Source: Chionis minor (taxonomy: Eukaryota > Chordata > Aves > Charadriiformes > Chionididae). From it: a DNA stretch of 64,000 nt. A program made the position numbers and the translations under genes. This document shows positions 24,646-37,499 of this stretch, in pieces. Every line of letters starts with the position of its first letter. Within the stretch, counting starts at the first letter, position 1. The notes under the pieces are model-generated. The model did no database searches and had not been told where the DNA came from. It saw nothing but the letters and a program-made list of their open reading frames with translations. The stretch spans positions 1,397,186-1,461,185 of the forward strand of contig VZSF01001524.1 of the NCBI GenBank assembly GCA_013398295.1. Direction: 5' to 3'.

Positions 24646-27600
24646 GATAATGCTTGTATTTTAAAGGTCTATTATCAAGACAAATGGGAAATAAGAAACA
24701 GAAAGAGCTGATTCTTTCTTTTCATTATACTTGGTTTTAAAGGCAGTGGGAAAACAAGTGCCTGGCAGGAGTGGTCTCAGGTGGGGTGGAAACTGAGGGG
24801 CAGAGCTGGGAGAGCTCAAGCGGACACGGTGCCCCCCTCACTGCCACAGCCCTCCGGCTCTGCTTTTAGATACCCTGCTTCTAACTACTTCCCCCCTTTT
24901 GGGGCCAGAAGGTGGGATCATCTGATGAGAAAAAGAAGGGAATATGTTGAGGGAGGATCTTTCCCATGCTTTGGCCTGCCTGCAAGAGGACTTTGGACAT
25001 TGTAGAGACAGAGTTAGTTTAAAGTGCAAAGCAGCAGAGAAACAGCTTTGGAGCAGCATGTTGGGGAGGATGGGAACAGCCTGAGGCTTGGAGATGTGAA
25101 CTCCCACTCTTGCCTATTGGTGCCTTAGTAACTGTAACCAAATAGTTCCCAGTCCGTTTTTATTAGCAGGCTTTATGTGTTTAGGGATAAATATTAAACT
25201 CTACAATTTGGTGTGAATGTCAGCTGTTGATGAAAAGCAGATCCCAGCTGGGACAGCAAGGACATTGCATCCAGGCTGTGTTTGAGGTACATGAGTGGAA
25301 CTGTGTGGGAGGCTCAGCTGAGTTTATTGCTCAAGTCCAGCTTGGGCTGCTGCTTCTCTGTAACTTCAGCCGATGTGATTTGATCTACTTGGGCATGTGG
25401 CTCCATTCTGCCCTCAGAAATACACCTCTCTCAGGACAGTGACATTAATTCCTCCCCTTCTATTTTCTCACATTAAAAATAAAGAGGAAAAAGTCCAACT
25501 TTTATTGGCAAAGCGTTCCGCTTGTGCCCCTTGTCGCCAGGGGACTACATCCACATCTGCCTTCCACCTCCTGAGCGTGGGGGAGGCCTGAGCACGTACA
25601 GTGGATGTACTTGCCCAGAGGTCGGGCTTACAAGGTCTTGCAAGTACTGTTGGAACATTTGCCCCTTAGTTCAGGACACTCACCCAAGAGCCCTGGGTTA
25701 GGAGACAGGTATTTCTCAGCTCCTTCTGCGTCCTCTGTTGAGAGAAAGGGAGATGACAACTCTGGATAATTCACAGCTTTAGGTATGTTCTCACTTTGAA
25801 TTGTTCTCTGGAGCAGCCTTTCCTAAAGTACACTGTATTTATGGTATTAACAATTGTGAACTGTTCATAACAGAGAGGCACATTTTTTCACCATTTCTAT
25901 AAGAATTCACACTGCATATACAGGGGACATTCAGTGCTGTGTTGAGTGTCAGTGCAGAGCTTTAACCCGACTCTGTGGATCTGAGAGCTTCTTTTTTCTC
26001 CATGGAGCCATGAAAAACAAGGAGGAAGGGATGACTGGCTTTTCTTCTGGCAGGTTGTGTCTTCCTTGCTTTCCTTTTTCACCGTGTTTTACTTAAACCT
26101 GTCTCCTAACTCTTTCTTGCCCCTTACGCTAGAAGAGATCTATCTACTGGCCTTGAGACCTGTAATGATGGCTCGGAGTAAGCCTAACACCATGAAGTGT
26201 GGTGCAAAGATCATAGAGCTCATCTTGAGCTCCCCTGGTATTGGGTGGCTGGCTGGAGAGGACATAGCTCCAAGCTGAGAGCTGAGCAGCCAGGCAAGCT
26301 CAGCACTGTTCCTAGGCTCCCCACCCCTGAAACCAGGAGGTTTAGGAGGCTTTACGTGCTGCTGACTTGGCTGCCAGTAACTTGAAGATCAGTGGCAGCT
26401 ACCATAGCACAATGTGGATGTGCCCTTTGACTGTCCCAGCACATATTCTTTTATCTTGCCTTTCTCGTACAGATCCCCAGCAATCCTTCCTTGCCCTTGC
26501 TCCAACATCACCCTTGATCTCCCCACTCTCCTTGCGTTACTGGCTGAAAAAGAGAAAAGAGCTTACGTTCTTGACAGTCAGGGTGGATTAAAACTGGTGT
26601 GAGGATGGTGTGTCATTAATACTGGAGAAATGAAGATTAGTCAGATCTTCCAGTTTTATTTGGGCCAAACTATATTCACGTTCTTCCATAAACAGTTAAT
26701 GCTGGTCACTAGATACTGATGTAAGGGTATCTGTCAGCTGATCAAAAAGGGCCATTTTTGTGTTTCATAAACTTTCACCCTGACATTAAAAATGAAGAAA
26801 AGTAACAAGGACACACATTTACTAGTAATCTGTAAAATTTCCTGAATGCTTAGCCAATTTTACAATTGTTACTGTTAAACACTTTTTTGAGTGACTGGCT
26901 TCAAATGCAGCTCTACTGTTAGACTGAGACTTACAAATGGAGACAGGCCTAACAAGTACATGTGAAAGCAGAAACTGAAATGAGAGTTTACATATAAACT
27001 TCATCGTTGCCACCACTAATATGCTGGGGGAGCCACATACTGTTCTGCTGAAAAAAAAATGGTATATCTTACCGTGTCTTAACAATTTACAAGTTAATTC
27101 CCCCCAGGTGCATGTTTAAATGTTCTGCACAAGCCACAAGATGTCAGTCTGGTTACATGAAAATTCAACCACAGTCCTGCATACTTATTCATGCGGTATG
27201 ATTTTTAACTCTCATATCTCTGGTAACATAATCTTTTCATGTACCTCTACAATTTGTCCTGTGTTTGTTCCCTTATAGGCACAAATCTCCTTTCTCTTTG
27301 CAGTGACTCCTTCACATAGGGCAATATGTTGAAGACAAAAAACAACGTCAGGTAGTGTAGTTGACCTCTTTTAAAAATAGTTTTTAATATTGATGTGTCC
27401 TTGATCTTTACCTTTTGGCTGCTGTCTTGCTATGCTAACACTTGCAAGAACACATGCTGGCGGTAGGGATTAGTTGTACTGTTACATACCTTTTCCTTTA
27501 AGTAGTTTGTCCAGTAAGAGCATTGTGTATTAGACAAGTCATGGGTCACTTTCTCTCCCTGTTTCCCTATTTGATCCCTGTGGTACAGTTTAAATTTCCA

Positions 27601-30121
27601 CATGCATTCCCTAAGACCTTTTCTCCAGCAATTAAATGTATATTTTTTGTGTGTCATTGGCATCTGCGGAACTCCAAGTGCTTAGTTCAGGTTGTCCAAC
27701 CTCACCAGCTGTGGGGCTGGATCCCAGTTTTGGAATGCTTATTGCTGATTTCCTTGATGTGATGGTTTTTCTGGCCATGTGCCTGTGTGAGATATGCCTT
27801 TACCTCAACCCTCCTAAGAGACTCCTGGGTCTAGTGCTAAGCACTGTGATTTGACCAGGCACTGGAAGAAGCATTTGGCTCTTAAGATAAAGCTGACCAA
27901 GTAGCTACTCCCCATTTGCAACACGAGGGATGTAGCTACAAGTGTTCAGGAGGCAGGAACGGGCTCACGGGCCGCTATTGAGAAAGTCCTAAATCTTTCA
28001 GCACATGACAACCACCCTGAATAAATTTCTGGAGATTATGGATTTTTCAGGCTCATTCTTTATTTCAAACCCTTACATTATACTGGCAATATTGAAACAA
28101 TTCACTTTTTGAAAAATTTGACATAGAACAGGGGTTAGTGACAGAAACGTGAGTTCCCAATGCAGCAAGTGGATGGATTTTAAATACTAAGTGGCAGGGC
28201 AGAGGCAGGGCCAGGAGCTTGGTGTTGTGGCAGCTCAAGAAAGGCATCCGTGCTGGTAATATGTGGCATCTTACCACTCTAACAGCCAGTACCCCCGCCC
28301 TGAGCTTCCAGCAGCATGCTTAATTTCTAATTCAATACCTACAGACTGATGTGCCACCTCCTAATGACAGAGGGGCAAGATGTGCAAAACGAATGTCAAG
28401 GCACCCGTTAGACACTCAGCCTCTAGCAGGTCTGACTTACACTTGAGTTACACCAGGTCTTAGAGGGGTTATGGTAAATGGTGCCGCTGAACTGCTCGCC
28501 TCAAGGCAGATTTGATGTTCTGAGGTGCCTTATTTGCTCTTTGACAGCCAATGGGTATTCTCGATTTATCTTATTACTATAAAACAGGCAGTTCTTTCCA
28601 CTTTTTCATGTCTATCTTCTCTTCTTAATCCAGGACCTTTTTCTTTGACAGGGAAAATATCATTATGATTGTCTTGTAGCATTCCTGGTTTAGCAATGAC
28701 TTGGTCCCTGCAAACACCATGTTAACTCTTTGCTTTGAAATTCATTCAAAAAGAACCAAAGGGATCAGTCATATGAACTAATTACCACAGCTTACTAAAT
28801 ACTGTGTGTCAGAGGAGATGGGGTCCGTGGCCAGGAGGTATCACCTAGAGCATTCCTGGGTTAAACTTACCAGTTTCCACAACCCCTAGGGGTTATTGAC
28901 TAGGAGAAGTTTCGTGGAGGACCATGGCCAGCTGTGGTTGCTCACCGCTGGTGTGTGGTAGCTTGCTAAACCACTACACCTTGTTACATTTAGCCACATT
29001 CCAGTTCCCTGCCGGGTAACAGCCCAGTGCTGTTTTAGCTGATCTGCTTCCATAACCTGGAACAGAGACCAGCATCTCCCCCGTAAGAGCTCACTATAGC
29101 ATGTTTTTAGAGTCCAGGCAACCTTTTGCATACAAAAAAAGATGTTTATGTTTCTCTAGCTATAGATGTTAGTGGATATATTCTATTAAAACTCAGTTTT
29201 AATGCTGTAACTAGAACGAGAAAAATTAAAAGCCAGTTTCCGTATGTAGCAAAGACATTCTGTGCAACTTTTGAACTACTCTTCTTTATCAGCATATTAG
29301 AAACTTTCTAAGCTATCAAATGTGTTTCACTTTGTGTCTGACATTCAACTTCAATTAACAAAGACAGCAGAGAAGTGAAATAAACTAGAAAATAAAAAAA
29401 AAAGGCTTGAAAAAGAACATAATCTTGAAAAAGAGGAATATTTTGATTATTTTAATATGATAATATTTGTGGAAAAAAACATCTGCCTGCCACTGAACAC
29501 ACCTAAAGTTTGCAAGGACCATGTGGTTGCTAAGGGCAATGTGAGCCTGATGATTTAGAAATCTATCACCAGGAGGCTGCAGATGGCAGTACAGGACTGT
29601 GGATGGCTAGATGTGAAACAATCTCAGAAAATGGTTGCTTTTTATTCCAGTTAGCTGTTTTGTAGCTAAGCTGTTCACCCTTTGTTGTTTACGGTGAAAC
29701 TTTGTGCCACAATCAAGGCTTGCTGTTGCTGCGTGCTCACTCTGTTAACTGAATTGTGGGTATTTTGTCCTCCTGTGACAGTCCTCCTTCTAAGCCTAGT
29801 CCAGCAAATGTAACGAATGGCAACAGCTAAAAAGTGTAGTATAGTTTAGTAGCAGATGCAAAGAGGATTTTACATTTTTTAATTAGTCTTTTGTGATATC
29901 ACTGATCCCTACATTCGTTTTTCTGATGATTTTCATTAGTTTTTTGTGGGGCTAATATACCGTTGCTTTAACAGGACATGTTGGGAGACTTCGAAAAGAA
30001 AAGAGGGCAGATATGTGCTCAGGCTCTGGCAAACCCCTAGGTTTCCTCCTAAAAACCTTCTGAGTTGTGGCTTAGCTGTTCAGAAGTTAAGTAATTTCTT
30101 ACAAAAATGACTGAAAAGAAA

Positions 30122-30195
30122 TTTAGGCCCTAATCTTGCAGACGTGTTTTGGTAGTCTGACTTCAGACACTGCGTAGGATTAGTCACACGCAGAA
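30122..30195. repeat. Ancient palindromic repeat relic (diverged)
   Basis: TTTAGGCCCTAATCTTGCAG, followed by GGTAGTCTGACTTCAG and GATTAGTCACACGCAG, follows the old sauropsid pattern 'gggcctgatcctgca...gtagtcccattgacttcaatgggactactcacatgc'. It is diverged, so the call is tentative. Confidence 0.35.
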
Positions 30196-30312
30196 ACTAT
30201 TTATGGCACTGATGCCTATGATGAAATATAAAAACCAGAAGGCCCTACTTCCAAATAATAAAATAAGATGCATAACATTTTTGCTACATAGAATAAGTTA
30301 ATTATGGAATTA

Positions 30313-30405
30313 TAGCCTGGGATTTAGGAGACCTGGATTTGAATTTCAGTTCTTTCACAGGCTTCCTTCTGTGCGACCTTTGAGCAGGGCAGTTCGCTTG
30401 AGCTG
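30313..30405 (+). mobile_element. MIR-like SINE relic
   Basis: GCCTGGGATTTAGGAGACCT, GGATTTGAATTTCAGTTCTT, then TTCTGTGCGACCTTTGAGCA match in order the MIR segment 'gactcaggagacctgggttcgaattccagctctgccacttactagctgtgtgaccttgggcaa'. The embedded B-box-like GGATTTGAATTTC is the remnant of the tRNA-derived promoter and not a tRNA gene. Confidence 0.6.
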
Positions 30406-30599
30406 TAACAGAAAGCAAGGCTGTTGGAGAGAGGCTGCAGGGACCACGGAAGCCTTGGAATACTCATTATTAGTTCCTAATGAGACTGGCAACAAGAGAT
30501 AAATTCACTTGCTGTCCAAGAATCTGTGTGTGTGACTTCTGATGTTTTGCCACTGCAAGCAGGGAGAGAGATGATAGCTGCTGTGCTTGACATAAAAGC

Positions 30600-31380
30600 A
30601 TAAGAAGCTACAAGGGAGAATCCACGCCCCCTAGAATAGATTTTGTGTGTGTGCATGTGCGTGTCCCCCTCGGCCGGCGCAGTCACGCCATTAGTGCCGG
30701 GTGCTCTCCATTTCCCGAGGTGCGTACTGCCAGTGCTTGGGAAGACCAGAAACGCAGCGGGCCGAGCCAAGTGTTTGACTGTGCCTCCACCTACAAGAAA
30801 CCGCACAGTTTGTGACTGTAAATGGTGCTCGGAGAAGCCTCAGTTTTGCTGGGCTGGAAGATTTTTGTGAAGTGAGAGCCAGTATTGTGTGGTTTGGAAG
30901 AGGCTCTTCTGAGATTAGCAGCAGATCAGTCGATTTCTCCACTGCCTCTTACTGTTACGAGCAGAAGGAGGGACATCAGACGGGGTTTAGGAGAGCCAGG
31001 ATTACATCCCGTGCTCTTACACGTTCTCCTCTGTGACCTGGGTGAAGCTCCAAGCAGCAGGGCATCCCAGGAGGAGGGCAGAGGAGGAAGAGAAAGCCCT
31101 CGGCGGGCCAGGTTTGCTGCAGGTGCTGCAGTGGTGGCTTCACCTGTAGACTTCTCCACAGGTGAAGCAGGCAGGTCGGACGCTGGGGATGCTTTACCCC
31201 CCTGCTGCAGATGGTCTCTGCTTTCCTCAGTCCGGTGCTGGGGCTGAGGGCAGTTGTGCTGAGACAGACGTGCCTCTCACAACAGCCACGTCACCTTCCA
31301 TAGCCCCTTCTACCCTCCGTCAGCCATTGCCGTCGCCTCTGCTCCGCCAGGATAACCGCTTTCCAAGTTGATTTCCGTGA
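30600..31380. promoter_or_regulatory. CpG-enriched block, possible weak CpG island
   Basis: I count about 30 CpG dinucleotides here, dense by the standard of this window, for example CCTCGGCCGGCGCAGTCACG at 30,668 and CCGTCAGCCATTGCCGTCGC at 31,317. By rough estimate the observed-to-expected CpG ratio is near 0.5, borderline for a CpG island. No TATA box or coding start is evident. Several overlapping frames on both strands are a by-product of the composition. It could be a promoter, an old exon-like GC block, or neither. Confidence 0.28.
30985..31050 (+). mobile_element. Possible MIR-like SINE relic
   Basis: GTTTAGGAGAGCCAGGATTA, then CCGTGCTCTTACACGTTCTC, then CTGTGACCTGGGTGAAG resemble the MIR 5' half ('aggagacctgggttcgaatcccggctctgccacttactagctgtgtgaccttgggcaag'). 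The match is weak but the order is right. Confidence 0.3.
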
Positions 31381-31629
31381 TCTTCAGCACTGTAAACAGC
31401 AAGTCTTTGCTAGTCTTTACTGTTTTTCACCGGCTGCCCGCAGGGGAGCTTACACACGCAGTTATTCTGGCAGACCTGAGTGGGTGTCAGCCTTTGGCAA
31501 GGGGAGGCGAAGAGCAGCTGGGGACAGGAGCATGGCTACAGCCAGGACAGGAGGTGTGAAGAAAGCATCAGGCTAGCTTGTCACAAGCAGGAGGCACCTA
31601 ACAACTGTTTGTGTTGGATCCTCTCTAGG

Positions 31630-31720
31630 TCCAGGCCTTAATTTCTTCATGCCTCAGCTTCCTGCTGGTAAAGTGGAGGTGAAGGTGTCTCCCCACCTCA
31701 CCTTAGCGGTGGGGTGAAGG
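31630..31720 (+). mobile_element. Possible MIR-like SINE relic
   Basis: TTCATGCCTCAGCTTCCTGC, TGGTAAAGTGGAGG, then CTCCCCACCTCACCTTAG follow the MIR 3' half ('ctgtgcctcagtttcctcatctgtaaaatggggataatactacctcacag'). With the piece at 30,985 it could be the two halves of one element, about 580 bp apart. Confidence 0.38.
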
Positions 31721-34700
31721 TAGGCTGGCTGTGTTGACGTTAGCATTACCGAGGGAGTCAAATGGCACCTGCGTGTACCCTTACACTGAATACAGGTTGA
31801 AACGCGTGCCTGTTTGGTTGTTTTAATCTAATTCAGGAGCCAAGTTAGAGTTAGAGTTACACTCAGCGCTAGCATAGCGCTGGAAAGCCTGTGCTGTGAG
31901 TGGGTCATGGGCATGCCTATAAACTCACCCTGATCCATATGCGAGATAACAGAGAGAAGCAAAATGTTTGGGTAGACCTGGTAAAAATGCAAATGTTGAC
32001 ATCAACTCGCACATCTGAAAAAATGCCTGCTTGTGAGAAGACCCAACCTTCAGGGCTCTGAGTGCGAAATCTTCTGTTTATCCACAGAGCAGGTCCTGCA
32101 GTTGAGCAGGCTTCTCTTGTTTCCTCATCAATGTGCCATCGCTTTGTCCTTCAGGGACCACCTCTGAGCAATGCCTAACCAGTGCCTGGCATGTGGCCAC
32201 TAATTCATGGCGTGCAGATTTCTAAACAGCTACTAGATGGCTTTTGATTACTGCTGGCCATACCTGGACTCAGACCAATGACCAGGAGGGTTAAAAAAAA
32301 TCGTGTTTTCCTTCCAGTCTCCCAGGATTGTAATTTTAGAAGCTGGAAAAAGGAGCAAAAGAGCTTTGAATCTTTGCATAGTGTCAGTTTTCCACTGTAG
32401 GGAAAGGATACCTTCTTAATTACACCTGTACAGTGGTGCGCTGTCTTTCAGGCTTTCACAGGTTGGAAAACACATCTACAGCTATTCTTACAGACTTACA
32501 CAAGACAAACAGGTTGTTTTGGGTGGTTTTTTTTCCCTTTCTTTAAGAAACAGCTCATGAAAGTGTGGTTGGCAAGGTATAGGTGATCTTTATGTAGGAG
32601 AGAGTTTAGAGTAAAAATACACAGATGGGATTAGGAAAATTATCTTGTATGTAAACTGTATAGTACATGAAAGAAGTAGACAGGCAAGGTACAAGCAGAT
32701 TGTCCAAGTGATAAAGCACACCAAGAAAAATATTCATCTGGACTGATTATGAGTTGCAGAGGCATTTTGATTGTTTTGAACACTGAAAATTCCCTGTAGT
32801 TATCAACTGAAACTGGAAAGAAGCTATAAAATGTACTCCATTCATTTGGTATAAAGCAATCTTCTCTTCCCTCTGCTTGTACAGGTTTGAACAAAATGCT
32901 TTTCCAGTTCCATCCATCTCTTGGAAAATTTGGAGTATTCAAAACTATACTTCATGAAAACACCTCACCTAATCTCTGGGAGGGCGCATGCATAAGTTTC
33001 TTGTGTATGATTTAACTAGAGCCCTGTTCACTTTTCCCCAAACACTTTTTCTTTCTTGTGCCAGAAAGCTGCTTCATTTTCTATCAAAATTGTCATTGTA
33101 ATCTTTTTTTGAGTTGATAGCCATTAATGACTGACCTTCTATTTCTCAGTATGATACTACAGCAGCTTTAAAAGACAATACCTCATTCAGCTAATATTTT
33201 GAAGAAGCTGTACTTAATTTAACAGATTCTAGAAAAATCTTAATCCACCACCTTAAGCTAGTGGATACAAGCTAGATGTGGAGTCTGGTAGCTGATGTGA
33301 GGAATCAGGCAGAGTTTACTGAGAATTTGTGTTAGAATTGTTCTGTTCAGTCATGATGTTCAAACACTGCAGTTGAAACAACAAAAACCTGTTAAATTAA
33401 GAACAGATGGTTCATACCTTGATGTCTCCACTACCAATGCTGTCGTTACTCTGTATACTCAGAAAAAGTGAAATGGCTTTCCAGTGGTGATAACTTTATT
33501 GAACTCGTATCCTAAATGACTTTTAAATGAGAACAAGCAATTATACCTTTCTTTTGGAGTACTCTGAAACACTTATAATGATTAAGATATGATCAGAAGT
33601 AATTCACAAAATTATAATGCTCAATCTGAGCTCTGTCATGAAGATTTTCAAAGGTCCTAAATATCAGAGTATTTTATGACTCTAATAAGCTTATAGAGTC
33701 ACAATGCCATCTGATGCAAATTAAGACATTTCTACTGGGATGCTTGCATTTTTCCACTGAGAATTTAAATCTAGTATTGTAAAATTCACTGTTGTTGAAC
33801 TCTTTTCTGTATTAGTTATAGAACAACAGTATATTCTCTCCCACAGACTTGCAACATTTCGCAATCTTAATTTCCTTCTACAAGACTGAAGCTATCCTGC
33901 TAATAGTATTAAAGACATCCTCAGACAACTAAAAACAACATCTTCTGCAAGTACGTAATTAGGTTAGGCTGGAGAAAGATCTCCTGCTTATACAACTTAA
34001 CTAACGCAAATAACCAAGTAACAGCTGCCATCCTCTTCTGCTCAGTTCTTACAAACTTAGTTCTGCTTTCCTTTTGCCCTTCTTCAGCCACTACATGGCT
34101 GGCAGTAGTCACATGGATGTTTGTAGTGTCTAGTAGTATGGGCATCCACAGAGAGGCACAGGCTGCTGTTGGCACATCTGTCAGGGTATACAGTACATGG
34201 GAGTGATAAGCGTGCCCTTATGGGTGAAGATGTGGAGTAGATAATATTACATCGTTTAGCTTTGAATTTCCTAGCTGCTGCGAGATAGTCTACATCTGAA
34301 TCATAATGTGAAATGCTTTATTAATTTTGTTCAAAGGGTGTTTTTCAGTTGTGAGAACAGTAAACTTTATTTCATAATGACACAGGAACAATGGATTAAG
34401 ATTGTCCATCATTAACCAAGCTCTCTCTTACTCCAAACCTATGTGTTATCCGCTTTCTTATTAAATTGTGTGGAAAGTTTTAAATAAATTTTTTAGTTAA
34501 CAGTAAAAAATAGGATCTTCAAGAACAAATTATATATGGAGCTGTAAATTAAAAGCCTGTCTGAGAACTTTATGAAGAGCCATCAGTAGAAATGATGAAG
34601 AGCCATTAAAAACTCTAGGGCCATTAAAAACTAACACTATGAAATGTCACGAATAGTGACCACTTGCCTGTGACCACTTTGAATGCACTGTCCTCTGTGG

Positions 34701-34863
34701 AGTCATCTCTAGGTAGTACCATTATTCAAGATTAGCATGCTACATGGGCTGTCATCTCTTGCACAGCTTCGTTGTTGGCATTCCTGTGGCCAGGAAGCAA
34801 GAAGAAGAAGGAAGCGAGGGCACATGGTGCTCCCATAGTACGTGGCGGAAGATTGATGGTTCT

Positions 34864-34883
34864 GGGAGGAGGGCCCGGGGGGG
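34864..34883 (+). other. G-quadruplex-type G tract
   Basis: GGGAGGAGGGCCCGGGGGGG has four runs of three or more G with loops of 4, 3 and 1 bases. It fits the usual G3+N1-7 quadruplex rule on the plus strand. No nearby gene gives it a role. Confidence 0.5.
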
Positions 34884-36751
34884 TGATGTCTTCACTTCTG
34901 TTGGCAATGGTTTTATGTACCTGTGACACAAAATCAATGATGCTGCATCTGTGTGTGTCTGTGTTGAAGCCCCTGATGCCTTGGGCTCACTTGCCTAATA
35001 TTCTTCAGGGGACATTTGAAGGAGGGGTAAAGCGCCAGACAGAAATCCACCTAGCCTTCACAGTGGAGTCAATGATGTTTTCTGTACAGGTGGCAGAACC
35101 ATTAATCACAAATAAGAGTATGGAAACAGCTACTCTGGGCCAGTTCATTTGATCAGCGGTCAATAGTGGATGCATAAGGAAGAATGAGAACAGGGAAGTA
35201 CACAGTAGGACTTCTAAAATACTCTCCAGCCTCCTCCCCTGACTAAACATCTCTTCTTTCATGTTATTGTTTTACCCATGCCCATATCAATTTCCTGCCC
35301 ATTCAGACCCTCCTTCCTGTGCCAACCCAGAGTCAAAGGGAGGGGTCTCTGCAGGTGGCCACTGTTTCTTTCAGGTGGGGAAAGGGGAATCAAGATATGC
35401 ATATTTTTCAGTCAGACATATTTGGAGGTGAAAAATGGCTTTGCTTTGGAAATGTAAATGTTTTTATTTCTTTATTGCTTTTCAGACATGCAAGTTTTTT
35501 TGCTCAAAAGGCTCAAGCTCACCATATTTAAAAAGACTCTCATCCAAATAAACCCCAAAGCCAAAACTGGAAAAATCTTTCTTCCCAGAATTTTCTGTGA
35601 CAAGTATCTTGGGCTAATTTTTGCCAGTTCCTGTGAGGATTTCTGTGTGACTTTCAGATCCTCTGAAAGTGCAGCCACAGGTCCCCAGGCTCAGGACTTC
35701 CATACCTGTGGCAGCATGGTGTTCCCAGTGTGCTTGCATCACTACGTGCATAGGCTGTGTGCATCTTGCGTAGGGGGGAATCCCAGGATTGCCTTTTGCA
35801 CCCTGGTCCCACGTCTGTAGCTGACTCCATCATAGCTCTGTGTCTTAAACCTCTCACCCGGGTCACCATTTGTTTCCTAGAGAGAGCCGTGGCTGTTGGC
35901 TGAACCAAGCAGGATCATTTCATTTCAGATCGCTCCTTTGGATGAAGGAGCAGTCAGGGACCATCAGGGGAAGCGATAAGCCCCCAAGTCCTGTGAGCTT
36001 TAAGCTATGGCTTTAGCAGTGTTAGAGGACATAACAGGTCTGTTTTAGGAGCATAGTATTACTTATAACTGCAGTCTTCATGAAAAATCACTCCAAATTT
36101 AATCTGATAAGGTAAAAAGAGATCTTGATAAACCTGAGAGATTTTTGGGTTAAGGAATTAGATGACATCTGATCTTTAAATGTATTGCAGCAAAAAAGTC
36201 TTCACAAAAGCAGCTCTTGTTAACCAAGCGCAGCAGATGAACAACAAATATAAAAAGAAAAAAACCCAGCAACCTGCATCTGGTTTAAATACAGCCGAAC
36301 AGTGTAACGTCAGAATAAATTAGCAAGCAAAAAGGAGAATCTCATGTTGCCTAAAAGATGATAAAATACATTTGGTGGTGTTCATTACTTGCTTTTGAAG
36401 CTACTTGACCAGCATGTTAATGCAACATGCCTTTTATATATTTCCTAGGCAGCAGTTTGCTTGGTTGAATTGCCCTTTCATGTTCTCTCCCGTACTCATT
36501 TAATGTTAACTTCAAATAAATGAATAAAAGGGAAAAGCAGAAGAGCTGGGGATTGCAACTCATGTGAGCCAGTTCAGCCCTAAGAACTGCAGAGCTGTTT
36601 TTGTCTGGAAGTGCTCCCAAGATAGCAAGACTTGTGGAGGATCTTCTCAGCTGTGCTGCCTGGCTCAGATCAGCAATAGTGCAGCATTTCTGCAGTATCA
36701 CACCCTGCTGCACGGTATGGACATGTTAATCCGCACTTCTTAGCATGTACT

Positions 36752-37480
36752 TCAACACTGGCCAAGCCACATGAGTTTTTTCCAGAGTTGGAGGAGCAGA
36801 GTGGGAGCCACCAACCGCTGCAGACACAAGCCCAGGCCTCTCCCAGCTAACCCATGCAGCCAACCCAGCCATTTCTCCCTCCCTGAGCAGCTCAAGATGG
36901 TGATCTGCTTTGATCTAAGGAGCTCAGGTTTGGAAGGAGCTGAACGAATCATGGGCATAGCAATTAGTGGTCCTATATTATCGGCTTCTCCCTCTGCTTC
37001 CCTCAGCATGCAGAACAGTTTGGGAGGTGCTGAGTGGTGTGGAGGGCTGCCTCGGGGGAATGAAGAGGAGGAGGGCACATGCTGCTCCTGGCACCCTGCA
37101 AGGTGGAGATGGCCAGATCCTGGAAGCACAACCTTGGCAGGACCATGTGCCCCTTGAAGATTAGGGAAATCCTGGTAAAATGCAGAGCAGAGCATTTCCT
37201 TTACACTGTCCCTTTCCGTTGGCTTCTTGTCCACATCAGCATGTGGAGACCCAGCCGCAGGGGGCCATAGAAGGGCCAGGTGATGCTGAAGGCGCCAGCA
37301 TTTACTCCCTTGGGGGCTTACGGACACAAAAGCCAGTTCCCAGCAGGAATAGCTCTGCAGAAGTCGGCAGAGGGTCCTTTGGCTTGCCAGAGTAATATTC
37401 TGTGGACAACAGAGCAGCTTTAAAGAATGGAGAAAATTGCTTGGCACAGGGAGGGAAAACATATGATTTGTGAAAAACAT
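36752..37480 (-). other. Longest open frame in the window (242 codons), probably not a gene
   Basis: A minus-strand ATG-to-stop frame of 242 codons lies in a GC-richer, stop-poor block. A 128-codon frame is also open on the plus strand over the same bases. That is what composition alone produces. The predicted protein is rich in Leu, Ser, Pro and Cys, has no signal peptide I trust, no recognisable domain, no repeats and no homology that I recognise. I see no strong promoter or splice context. A lineage-specific or non-coding RNA gene cannot be ruled out, so it is recorded for checking and not called as a CDS. Confidence 0.12.
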
Positions 37481-37499
37481 ACTTCTCTGGTGCTTTCTG

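Larger units (their letters stand above)
22283..30121. other. No gene seen; long unique region
   Basis: I recognise no exon, RNA gene or mobile element across this stretch other than the two conserved-looking blocks listed separately. A perfect 7-bp stem hairpin with a 6-base loop sits at 23,857-23,876. The text near 28,430-28,460 resembles an old sauropsid repeat faintly. Open frames are short and on both strands. Confidence 0.45.

Noticed and set aside
30313..30405. tRNA gene (B-box-like GGATTTGAATTTC)
   Set aside because: No cloverleaf can be formed around it. It is the tRNA-derived part of a MIR-like relic.
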